The translations under genes were made by a program, and so were the position numbers. From contig JBIIJE010000033.1 of NCBI GenBank assembly GCA_044234005.1, positions 1 through 22,339 on the forward strand: a stretch of DNA of 22,339 nt. The letters are read 5' to 3'. Within the stretch, counting starts at the first letter, position 1; every line of letters starts with the position of its first letter. The stretch comes from OLB11 sp044234005. GTDB taxonomy: Bacteria; Bacteroidota; Bacteroidia; Chitinophagales; Chitinophagaceae. Below, piece by piece: positions 1 through 7,090 of this stretch. Under the pieces are notes generated by a model. It was not told where the DNA came from. It did no database searches and saw nothing but the letters and a program-made list of their open reading frames with translations.

Positions 1-101
1 AATTACATCAAAACAATAATCTGAATTAATTTTTTAATATATTTACAAAGTGGCTAAACCCTTTCAACTTTTAAGATAAGGATAAAAGAAAATAAAATAG
101 A

Positions 102-644
102 ATGAAAAACATAATTATTACATTATTATCAACCTTAGGGCTTTTTGCAGCAGTTACATTTAATGCATGTAAAAAAGATAAATGCAAACACGTTAGTTGT
201 GCGTACAGTGGCACTTGTAAAGATGGTAAATGTGCTTGTCAAATAGGATATGAAGGCGAACATTGTGAAACCATCACGAGGGATAAATTCAAAGGAATAT
301 ACGATGTAAATGAAGATGGCACTATAACTGGTCCTGCTCAATACGCTATCTCGATTGAATCTGGCGATAAAATTGATCGGGTTTTCATCAAAAATTTTCA
401 AAATAATTTTACAGAAAATATAGTAGGTGTTTGTTTTAGAGATACTTTACGAATCTACCCTCAAGTTTTTTCTGATGGACGCTCTGTTGAAGGTTGGGCG
501 ACAATTCAAGACACAAATCCATTAAATCAGCATTATTATCAAAATGCTATTTTAACATTCTACTATAAAGTTACTGATCCGAATTTAGGCTTCATCAACG
601 AGTTTGGCACAGGTGGTTCTGGACCTTCTGTTTGGACTAAATAA
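102..644 (+). CDS. EGF-like domain lipoprotein, paralogue A
   Basis: Predicted lipoprotein of 180 residues. Residues 1-22 form a lipoprotein signal peptide, with lipobox F-N-A-C and the lipidated Cys at 23, followed by a Lys/Asp-rich linker. Residues 28-55 are a compact EGF-like module with six cysteines (C28, C33, C39, C44, C46, C55) and the typical G-T-C and G-Y-E-G signatures. The remaining 120 residues are a beta-rich domain that I do not recognise. The cysteine spacing is identical to that of the convergent gene at 1346-1891, so the two are paralogues. Function is unknown. By analogy with other EGF-bearing Bacteroidota lipoproteins it probably sits in the outer membrane or on the surface, but this is inference. 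The ATG at 102 directly begins the signal peptide and is preceded by an A-rich leader without a Shine-Dalgarno sequence, as is usual in this phylum. Confidence 0.85.
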   Translation: MKNIIITLLSTLGLFAAVTFNACKKDKCKHVSCAYSGTCKDGKCACQIGYEGEHCETITRDKFKGIYDVNEDGTITGPAQYAISIESGDKIDRVFIKNFQNNFTENIVGVCFRDTLRIYPQVFSDGRSVEGWATIQDTNPLNQHYYQNAILTFYYKVTDPNLGFINEFGTGGSGPSVWTK

Positions 645-1345
645 TTTAGCCTAATACCCTGAATTGATTGGATTGATTCTTTCCCAAACAAAAATAACAT
701 AACCTAAATTGCACGATAGAATTTGAGGAATAAAAAATTCTAGCGCGTTTGTTGATCTCGTTTAGCACTCACTAAGCGAAGTGGAATATTATTTAAGTAT
801 TGGTAAATTGTTGAATTACGGCTTATTAATCGATTCAGTTCCAATTGCTGACCAGGCTTTAATTTAAATCCAACATAATTTAAACCAATGTAATTTGAGA
901 ATTAGACCAGTTATACCGATTAGACAAATGTAATAGATTAAAATTTCGTTCCTCCATTTAATCTAAACATTTGTATCCATAGTGTATTTACCATTTTCTT
1001 CAAGCAAAATGTATAATATAAAATTAATGCCAAAATGGTATTATTAGTTCAACACAAAAATTTAGATTGCAAATCTTATCCTGACTGAGATCTTCGGAAG
1101 TACATGCCAATTGAAAGTATGTTCAAATGAGTTTAAGAAAATTGGTCTGCCTATGTCGATGAGATTGATGATGTTGACGAAGGAAGCTTACAGCAATACC
1201 AATCGTTCTTACAATTTTCATTTTAATATCCAACGAGTAACTTGTAAGATTTGTAAATGAATACATACAACTTCAACGAAAGAATTCGTTTAGCAGGATT
1301 TCCTTAGCCTACTTGATATTATGCAGCCATAAGATCATCATTAAC
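645..1345. other. Gene-free 700-bp stretch with possible decayed coding remnants
   Basis: No convincing gene lies between the two convergent EGF lipoproteins. Only short open stretches are visible. One runs from 766 to 867 (33 codons before TAA). Another runs from 1066 to 1257 (64 codons, first ATG at 1153). An overlapping frame at 1137-1226 reads as an acidic, protein-like stretch (W-S-A-Y-V-D-E-I-D-D-V-D-E-G), but stops at 1134 and 1128 precede it. This could be relic coding DNA, since protein-like text broken by stops is typical of decayed genes, but no family could be recognised. An imperfect inverted repeat occupies 924-974. Confidence 0.5.
924..974. repeat. Imperfect inverted repeat (19/18-nt arms)
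   Basis: The left arm at 924-942 and the right arm at 957-974 are reverse complements apart from one mismatch and a one-base gap: nine matching bases, then eight more (ACATTTGT in the right arm). The loop is 14 nt. It lies in the gap between two convergent genes, so it could be a shared transcription terminator, although no T-tract follows on either strand and it is about 280 nt from the nearest stop codon. It could also be a relic end of a mobile element. Confidence 0.5.
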
Positions 1346-1891
1346 CTATTTATTCATAACGATACTGCATGAACTTGTCGTATGCAGCATACTATCTCGT
1401 GATTGTAGAAAAATATTAATGTAAGTATTATTAATGTTTCCTGAACCACTTATATACTGATCTCCACAGGCAAATTGCAAGGGGATGATAAAAGAGGTCT
1501 TCTCTGGCGTAATAATTGCTTGCAACGGAGCCCCTTGACAAAAAGTACCCAAATTGATTAATTGCATTTTATTGGCACTTAGCATATCCGGAACTATTTG
1601 GACATTATAAAATGCAGTGGAATCGGGTTTACATTCATCCGAAGCCACATAAGTGCCAACGAATTTTTCATTCCAGCGTGTTGCACATTTTATTCCTTCA
1701 TAGCCTTCGGCACAATAACATTGCCCATCATTACAAGTCCCGCCATTTAAGCAGATTACGTTATCACAAGGTCGTATCAACGTACTATCATTATAGGAGA
1801 TTGTTCTCTTTCTACAAGAAGCAAACATCACAGATAAAAAAACAATTACAACAAACAATGCTGAACCTATTACACTACCAATTTGTTTCAT
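1346..1891 (-). CDS. EGF-like domain lipoprotein, paralogue B
   Basis: Predicted lipoprotein of 181 residues, read from the ATG at 1891. The open frame extends to a TTG at 1918, but only the ATG places a clean signal peptide at the N-terminus. The hydrophobic segment is followed by lipobox F-A-S-C, with the lipidated Cys at 26, and then Arg/Lys. The EGF-like module has cysteines at 42, 47, 53, 58, 60 and 69, with the G-G-T-C and G-Y-E-G signatures and exactly the same spacing as the paralogue at 102-644. Both modules are followed by a K-F-x-G-x-Y motif that starts the C-terminal beta-rich domain, so homology extends past the EGF fold. Two extra cysteine pairs may form disulfides in that domain. 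Function is unknown. An intrinsic terminator ends only 12 nt before the start codon, so expression probably depends on read-through or an unusual promoter. Confidence 0.85.
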   Translation of the reverse strand: MKQIGSVIGSALFVVIVFLSVMFASCRKRTISYNDSTLIRPCDNVICLNGGTCNDGQCYCAEGYEGIKCATRWNEKFVGTYVASDECKPDSTAFYNVQIVPDMLSANKMQLINLGTFCQGAPLQAIITPEKTSFIIPLQFACGDQYISGSGNINNTYINIFLQSRDSMLHTTSSCSIVMNK

Positions 1892-1903
1892 AGCCCTAAA
1901 AAT

Positions 1904-1938
1904 AAAAAAAATCCTCAAATATTCTTTCGATTTGAGGA
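1904..1938 (-). terminator. Rho-independent terminator after the 2TM gene
   Basis: Read on the minus strand, a perfect 9-bp stem (TCCTCAAAT pairing with ATTTGAGGA) encloses a 9-nt loop and is followed at once by eight T residues, one A and five more Ts. This is a classic intrinsic terminator 22 nt after the stop of the 2TM gene at 1961. It sits immediately in front of the ATG at 1891 of the EGF lipoprotein and could act there as an attenuator. Confidence 0.8.
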
Positions 1939-1960
1939 CTTAATATTGTGAATTAATAAA

Positions 1961-2215
1961 TTAGTTTTTTAATTGACGTAAATACTCCTCATTGCCAGCA
2001 TCTTCATAATTAGTATATAATGCGGCCCAATGACCTAGAAGAGATAATGCCCAAGCTGCAGTTAACCATATCGCCCAAGGATATTTCCATTCATGATTTG
2101 CGCCTTGAACAAAATACCAATAAGCCCACATAGCTATATTAGCAATAATAAACACGAACAAATGAGCGATAAAAGTTCCTTTTTGCTTAGCACTTGGTGA
2201 AATTTTATTTGACAT
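1961..2215 (-). CDS. 2TM-domain small membrane protein
   Basis: Membrane protein of 84 residues. Two hydrophobic helices at about residues 13-36 and 46-66 are separated by a short loop with W-K-Y-P-W, and a charged tail ends the protein. The pattern H-L-x-V-F-I-I-A-N followed by P-W-A-I-W fits the 2TM domain family (PF13239) common in Bacteroidota, whose biochemical role is not established. The ATG at 2215 is chosen over an upstream in-frame start at 2278. The longer version would add 21 basic residues translated through a strong hairpin, and a TACCTTTG promoter box lies 23 nt upstream of 2215. The gene ends in an intrinsic terminator, so it is probably transcribed on its own. Confidence 0.8.
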   Translation of the reverse strand: MSNKISPSAKQKGTFIAHLFVFIIANIAMWAYWYFVQGANHEWKYPWAIWLTAAWALSLLGHWAALYTNYEDAGNEEYLRQLKN

Positions 2216-2238
2216 ACTATACGTTTTTTTTATAGGTA

Positions 2239-2246
2239 CAAAGGTA
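2239..2246 (-). promoter_or_regulatory. Bacteroidota -7 box TACCTTTG for the 2TM gene
   Basis: Matches the TAnnTTTG consensus on the minus strand, 23 nt before the ATG at 2215. No TTTG -33 element is visible at the usual spacing. That region is occupied by the arms of an A/T-rich hairpin (2244-2272) which overlaps the box by three bases. Confidence 0.5.
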
Positions 2247-2272
2247 GTTTTTTTTGCTTTAAAAAAAACTAC
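2244..2272. repeat. Perfect 12-bp inverted repeat overlapping a promoter
   Basis: GTAG followed by eight T (2244-2255) pairs perfectly with eight A followed by CTAC (2261-2272) around a 5-nt loop. The repeat lies between the stop of the 990-residue surface protein (2299) and the start of the 2TM gene. It could act as a weak terminator for the former or as an operator or early-transcript structure for the latter. It has no separate T-tract on the minus side, which argues against a standard terminator. Confidence 0.6.
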
Positions 2273-2298
2273 TTGCATTATATTAATTATTTTTTCAA

Positions 2299-5271
2299 TT
2301 ATCTAATTAAAGTAACATTACCTTGCTTCGTAACAACTTTACCTGTTGAAGTTTTAGCCTTAATAGCATAAACATAAGAACCTAAAGGCTGTGGCTTGCC
2401 ATTAAATTGACCATTCCAACCTTTGTTAATGTCTGTTGTGCTAAATACAACTTGACCCCATCGATTAAACACTTCAAAACTAATTAATATCGCGCTTCCT
2501 TTTACAATAGCACGTAATTCATCATTTGTACTTGTGCCATTTCCAGGACTAAATGCATTAGGTATTTCGACAACCGACTCTGGAACAACTTCGACAATGA
2601 TAGAATCAATAGCAGTGCAGCCATGTTCCGTTTTACCTGTAACAATATATTGAGTTGTAACAGATGGTTGCGCTAAAGGAGCAGACATATTAGTTGCGCT
2701 TAAACCATTCGGAGGGAACCAAGCGAATTCGCTGCAATTTCCTTCTGCAAAAATTCTTACTGATTCAGAAGGGAAAATTCGTTTATCATCTCCCAATTCT
2801 AAATCACCTTCTGGCTGAACAATAACAGTAACATAAGCGGTATCGGTGCAACCAAACGCACTCGTACCTACTACTCTAAAATCAGTTGTAACCGTTGGAT
2901 GAGCTAAAGTACTAAATGCTGTACTATCGTCTGTCCAATAACCAGGAGACCAAATGTAAGATTGGGCACCACCGGCCAATAACTTCGCAGATTCTCTCGG
3001 ACAAATGCTCGTATCACCCAATGATCCTAAGAAGTTAGAACTAGCCACGTTTACAATAACCACATCTGAATCTTTACAGCCTGCAGAAGTGGTAGCTGTT
3101 ACTGTAAAGAAAGTTGTAATCATACCATCGAAAATAGGATCTGCAATGTTTGGATTGTTGAGATCAGCAGTTGGTATCCATGCATAAGTATAATTTAAAC
3201 CAAGTGGAGACGCTGTCGCTTCTAGACGGGCCGTGTCATTCTGACAAATAAATCTATCAAAACCTGCATTTACGTTAGGAACAGGTTGCACATCAATTAA
3301 AAATTGATATATCGAATCCGGACAACCTGGGTATGATGCAACAAATGTTTGAGGAAATAATCCAGGATTTGTTGGTGTAATAATGACAGGGGATAAAAGA
3401 TTAGGATTACTCACAAAAGTAGATGGCGTCCACTGATAAGTATATTTGGGATTGCCACCTCCTGCAAACACGTTAACTGAAGCACCTATGCAAATTACTG
3501 TATCTTGATTTGCAATAGAATAGCCATTTAATACATCAACTTCGACGGAATCGATCGAAGGACATGAAGTTGCTGCCACTGGGGTAACTAAAACGTAAAA
3601 TTTAGTTGTGACAGTCGGATCGATAAGAGTTGGATTTTGCAAAGTTGGATCATTTAAACCTGTGACTGGAGTCCAAGAATAGATGAAGGTTCCTGCCGAA
3701 TCAGGTGTAACTCCAATTTGAATAGAAGAATTTACACAGGTAGTTGTATCAGGCGACATGGTTAAAGTGGTACCATATTGGACGACTACTTCTACAGTAT
3801 CCTTAAAGTCACAGACCATATCAGTGACAACATAAAATGTGGTTGTGCTTGGTACTACATCGGTATTTGCTGTATTCGGACTCAAGATAGTAGCCGCATT
3901 ATCCCCACCTGGCGCAACGTTCCAACTATACAAACCATTACCGAATGCAGAGATACTTACGGTGTCGCCAAGACACATAGTAGTATCACCCCAAGCCTGT
4001 AGAGGTCGATGCACATATATTGGGAAAATTACAGAAGCTGGATTTGAAAGGCAATCAGCAGAATCCTTTACTATCACAAGTAAACCATGGTAACCCGTAT
4101 CGCTTATACTCGGTGTCCAAGTAAGACATCCTACAAGTAAACTATCCACAGGATTGGAATAGCTGATAGTAGCACCCGGTAACGACAAAACTGCATTATC
4201 TAATACATGTTTTACAACGGTTCCTGCATCCCCTGCTATTTGAAAACAATATTGCAACTCTGATCCTGGGCAAGCCGAAACTGTATCAAGATTAATTGTG
4301 CCATTAATTACAGTGTCTATATCCGTATCAACTGGTAATGGTATGCAATTATCAACAACAATTTGCATATCCCGCATTGAGGATCCAATCAGTATTCCAT
4401 TTCGATATTCAGAAACCTTATTGCAAAGAACATAATATCCAGTCTGACTGGGTGTCAAATCAAAGTTTCCATTTGCTTGATTTAGATTGTATGTGTTAGT
4501 ACACGGAATGGGTTGTCCCGCAGTATTTAAAATATTAAAAGCTGGAAGTAAAATGTTAACTGGTGCAGCTGCCACACAACCGGCTTTATCATAAGGAAAA
4601 ATCGTTTCGTAAACTAAAGAATCACCATCAGGATCCATTCCACCACCATCATGAATGAAAGGGCTATTGACACAAACATAAGGCACAGGCAACTTAGAAG
4701 CTGAATTTCCATAAGTAAAACGAGGACTATTATTCAATTGGAATAAAGTGTTATCGAAATTAACCTCAGCATAAAAATTTTGACTTCCCGGCGGGAAAGT
4801 AATATTACCGGTTATGTCATTACGACAGCATAGTGTGACCCAGAATTTCCAAGCATTACAAGGTTGAGGCAAGGTAATTTGGGCTGAATACCACCATTGG
4901 CGATAACCATGTGTGATAGAATTTATATTGTCGCATGTTGTAATACTATTACAGCCATTGTTCAATGGGGAACCATTCGGCTGAGGAGGATTGGTAGCAA
5001 TAGTTCCAGCTATTTTTGGCATAGTAACAGAAGTTATAACCCCTGTGCATGGACTTGTATAACACAAAGTAAAAGTTGCGGGTTCTGCACTTGTAAACTG
5101 CCCAACTGTACCACAATCTCTATAAAATTTGAAAATAAAATTATAGGTACTCGTAGTCCCTTGAACTAAATTATATATCAATTCACCACCTGCAGCATGA
5201 GTAGCAAAGACTTTATTATTTGCTAAAAAGCCAATTGCAATAAATAAGCAAAATATAAATTTTTTTATCAT
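2299..5271 (-). CDS. Large T9SS type B sorted surface protein (gliding motility-associated C-terminal domain)
   Basis: Secreted protein of 990 residues. Residues 1-23 are a signal peptide, with likely cleavage after V-F-A. Residues 24-310 are a Cys-rich N-terminal domain beginning T-H-A-A-G-G-E-L, a start I associate with Bacteroidota T9SS surface proteins, and containing a Y-R-D-C motif. From about 425 to 897 come six related Ig/PKD-like repeats of roughly 75-85 residues. Each opens with a D-T-x-x-C-x-G/N motif, carries a central W, and closes with P-[ST]-x-T-T-x-[FY]-x-V followed by a D-[ST] strand. Residues 901-990 form the CHU_C / gliding motility-associated C-terminal domain (N-A-F-S-P, then F-N-R-W-G-Q and Y-V-Y-x-I), the sorting signal for export by the type IX secretion system. 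An adhesin or surface-coat role is inferred from the architecture; ligand and enzymatic activity are not evident. It is followed on the same strand by the 2TM gene and preceded by the DUF2027 gene 56 nt upstream. Confidence 0.9.
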   Translation of the reverse strand: MIKKFIFCLFIAIGFLANNKVFATHAAGGELIYNLVQGTTSTYNFIFKFYRDCGTVGQFTSAEPATFTLCYTSPCTGVITSVTMPKIAGTIATNPPQPNGSPLNNGCNSITTCDNINSITHGYRQWWYSAQITLPQPCNAWKFWVTLCCRNDITGNITFPPGSQNFYAEVNFDNTLFQLNNSPRFTYGNSASKLPVPYVCVNSPFIHDGGGMDPDGDSLVYETIFPYDKAGCVAAAPVNILLPAFNILNTAGQPIPCTNTYNLNQANGNFDLTPSQTGYYVLCNKVSEYRNGILIGSSMRDMQIVVDNCIPLPVDTDIDTVINGTINLDTVSACPGSELQYCFQIAGDAGTVVKHVLDNAVLSLPGATISYSNPVDSLLVGCLTWTPSISDTGYHGLLVIVKDSADCLSNPASVIFPIYVHRPLQAWGDTTMCLGDTVSISAFGNGLYSWNVAPGGDNAATILSPNTANTDVVPSTTTFYVVTDMVCDFKDTVEVVVQYGTTLTMSPDTTTCVNSSIQIGVTPDSAGTFIYSWTPVTGLNDPTLQNPTLIDPTVTTKFYVLVTPVAATSCPSIDSVEVDVLNGYSIANQDTVICIGASVNVFAGGGNPKYTYQWTPSTFVSNPNLLSPVIITPTNPGLFPQTFVASYPGCPDSIYQFLIDVQPVPNVNAGFDRFICQNDTARLEATASPLGLNYTYAWIPTADLNNPNIADPIFDGMITTFFTVTATTSAGCKDSDVVIVNVASSNFLGSLGDTSICPRESAKLLAGGAQSYIWSPGYWTDDSTAFSTLAHPTVTTDFRVVGTSAFGCTDTAYVTVIVQPEGDLELGDDKRIFPSESVRIFAEGNCSEFAWFPPNGLSATNMSAPLAQPSVTTQYIVTGKTEHGCTAIDSIIVEVVPESVVEIPNAFSPGNGTSTNDELRAIVKGSAILISFEVFNRWGQVVFSTTDINKGWNGQFNGKPQPLGSYVYAIKAKTSTGKVVTKQGNVTLIR

Positions 5272-5327
5272 AAAAATTGTGTTTCCAAGTTATAAATGTA
5301 ATACAAAAAGGGGTTTTTCAAAGCATT

Positions 5328-6341
5328 TTAGTCAGTAAAATAAACTTTTGTAGATCCGTAACCATATTTTGGATCATACTCATAGACGTATCGTTTAATA
5401 TAATTAGTTTGGTTTAATAGCAAATGAATTTCATCTTTTAGCCTTCCTTTGCCAATTCCATGAATCAGAATTAACATCTTTTGGTGCGTAGCATGCGCTA
5501 AATCAAGCGCTTCCTGGCAAGCTTTAAGCTGAATATACAGCATTTCAGAAGGACTCAACTGTTGCCATTCAGCTGATAATTTCTCAATATGCAAATCTAT
5601 TTCATAGTGCTTTTTGGTGAAAACATGTTGAAAATCAAAATGACTTAAACTGCCAGTAACTTGCTTCAAATTACTTCTAGGTGAACTCACTTTTATCTCT
5701 AATTTAGGTTTAGCGCTGAGCTCATCAAAAATAGGAAGATGAAAAAACGCTTGATTGTCAAATTTAATTCTATCGATGTGCTCAAAAAGCTTCTTGGGTT
5801 TTACTTGTAAATTAAAAGTTTGATCATGACTTTTTCTTAATTTATCAATAAATCGAAACGTAAAAGTCGGATTAGAAGCCATTTCCTCAAAGTCGATATT
5901 ATGTAAATAAAATTCGAAATTATTGATGATTTCAAAATTTAATTGAAATAACGAAATTGACTTTGACCTGACCTGATATTCCACCTCATAATCAGCAGGA
6001 GTCTCATTATAAATAAATAATTTTAGTTTAGTCACTTTCTCATCAAATTCATCGAAAACATAAATCGGCATAAATACCAAATGACAGCCTGTCGGCAATC
6101 CCGATTCTCTTGCTTTAATTTTCTCAGGAATAATTTGATCAATATAGGTTTTAGACTTACTCTTTGAATTATTTTTCTCTGTAAACCAACGCAAATAAGG
6201 ATGCTCTAAATCTTCAAGATACACGTAATAATTATTTTTCCCAGCTCTAATGCTTGCCATATCCTTACCGATAAATTCTTCTATAATCCCTTCTTCATCA
6301 TTTGATTTGACAAAAACTGGATCGCCAATTGAAAACTTCAT
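5328..6341 (-). CDS. DUF2027 / Smr domain protein
   Basis: Cytoplasmic protein of 337 residues with no signal peptide. Residues 1-50 form a small SH3/KOW-like beta module typical of DUF2027 proteins (F-x-x-G-D-P-V-x-V start). A central beta-rich domain spans about 85-225. The C-terminal 90 residues are an Smr domain with I-D-L-H near 248-251 and the loop H-G-I-G-K-G at 294-299. The I-D-L-H is followed by I-E rather than the usual Gly. Smr domains can act as nucleases in MutS2 and other proteins, but the role of DUF2027 proteins is not known. The start is supported by a TAACTTTG box 26 nt upstream and by divergence from the methyltransferase gene at 6383. Confidence 0.88.
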   Translation of the reverse strand: MKFSIGDPVFVKSNDEEGIIEEFIGKDMASIRAGKNNYYVYLEDLEHPYLRWFTEKNNSKSKSKTYIDQIIPEKIKARESGLPTGCHLVFMPIYVFDEFDEKVTKLKLFIYNETPADYEVEYQVRSKSISLFQLNFEIINNFEFYLHNIDFEEMASNPTFTFRFIDKLRKSHDQTFNLQVKPKKLFEHIDRIKFDNQAFFHLPIFDELSAKPKLEIKVSSPRSNLKQVTGSLSHFDFQHVFTKKHYEIDLHIEKLSAEWQQLSPSEMLYIQLKACQEALDLAHATHQKMLILIHGIGKGRLKDEIHLLLNQTNYIKRYVYEYDPKYGYGSTKVYFTD

Positions 6342-6367
6342 ATTTAAAATTATTAGTAGGTTTGTTG

Positions 6368-6375
6368 CAAAGTTA
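6368..6375 (-). promoter_or_regulatory. -7 box TAACTTTG upstream of the DUF2027 gene
   Basis: Matches TAnnTTTG on the minus strand, 26 nt before the ATG at 6341. No -33 element is visible at normal spacing, and the upstream half would lie within the first codons of the divergent methyltransferase gene. Confidence 0.45.
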
Positions 6376-6382
6376 AATCAGG

Positions 6383-7033
6383 ATGGCTGGAAAATGGCGT
6401 TGGCAAGCTGCTCAATTTGCAGAAAGAAAGTGGTGGCAAAATTATTTAAAGAAGAAAAATGTAATTAATTATCTGGTTTGGAAAAAAAAATACTGGCAAT
6501 CGCTTTGGGAAATCTGTTTACCTTATGTAAGTTTCCAAGAAAATACGAAAATATTGGATGCTGGATGCGGCCCGGCTGGCATGTATATGTTATTCCCAAA
6601 TCACCAAATAAGCGCGTTTGATCCTTTATTAGACGCCTATGAAGTTGACTTGCCCCATTTTAAGAGAAATATGTATCCAAACGTTATATTTCAAAATATT
6701 GGATTAGAAGATTTCAACAATAAAGAAACTTTCGACATTATTTTCTGCATGAACGCTATAAATCATGTCAAAAATATAGAAAGCAGTTACGATACGCTTG
6801 TCAAATGTGCACATAAAAGCTCATCAATAATTGTTACTATTGATGCTCATAATTCTAATTTTCTAAAAAACATTTTTAAATTATTACCTGGCGATATTCT
6901 ACACCCACATCAATTCAATCTCAAGGAGTATGAAAATATGCTGACCTTTCGAGGTTGTAAAATTTCACATATACAATTACTTAAAAAAGAATTTTTCTTC
7001 AGCCACTACATTATGATTGCAGAGAAATTGTAG
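6383..7033 (+). CDS. Class I SAM-dependent methyltransferase
   Basis: Protein of 216 residues. An N-terminal basic, Trp-rich region (about 1-45, including K-W-W-Q-N-Y-L) precedes a Rossmann-type methyltransferase core. Motif I is I-L-D-A-G-C-G-P-A-G at 57-66. The acidic residue ending strand 2 is D80 in A-F-D-P, and motif IV is D-I-I-F-C-M-N-A-I-N-H-V at 118-129. The substrate cannot be told from sequence. This Trp-rich N-terminus recurs in Bacteroidota methyltransferases of unknown target (from memory of the family). The gene is divergent from the DUF2027 gene with only 41 nt between starts and convergent with xerD, with a hairpin between. Confidence 0.85.
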   Translation: MAGKWRWQAAQFAERKWWQNYLKKKNVINYLVWKKKYWQSLWEICLPYVSFQENTKILDAGCGPAGMYMLFPNHQISAFDPLLDAYEVDLPHFKRNMYPNVIFQNIGLEDFNNKETFDIIFCMNAINHVKNIESSYDTLVKCAHKSSSIIVTIDAHNSNFLKNIFKLLPGDILHPHQFNLKEYENMLTFRGCKISHIQLLKKEFFFSHYIMIAEKL

Positions 7034-7048
7034 GTATACTATCAAAAC

Positions 7049-7077
7049 ATTTTGCACAAACGACTTGTTTGTAAAAT
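7049..7077. terminator. Possible bidirectional terminator hairpin
   Basis: ACAAAC (7056-7061) pairs with GTTTGT (7067-7072) around a 5-nt loop. The outer ATTTT (7049-7053) pairs with AAAAT (7073-7077) across a two-base bulge. A/T runs flank both sides between the convergent methyltransferase (stop at 7033) and xerD (stop at 7091) genes. The G+C content is low, so termination strength is uncertain. Confidence 0.45.
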
Positions 7078-7090
7078 AAATCCTTAAAGC

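Noticed and set aside
102..644. Eukaryotic origin of the EGF-domain genes
   Set aside because: Both proteins have bacterial lipoprotein signals and the surrounding base composition; EGF-like modules occur in Bacteroidota lipoproteins.
4897..5169. Plus-strand 90-codon frame opposite the large surface protein
   Set aside because: Cys- and Ile-rich shadow of a clearly real minus-strand gene with a signal peptide and sorting domain.
5300..5320. Terminator between the DUF2027 and surface-protein genes
   Set aside because: The A5-G4-T5 string can form at most a five-base A:T stem, too weak to count as an intrinsic terminator.
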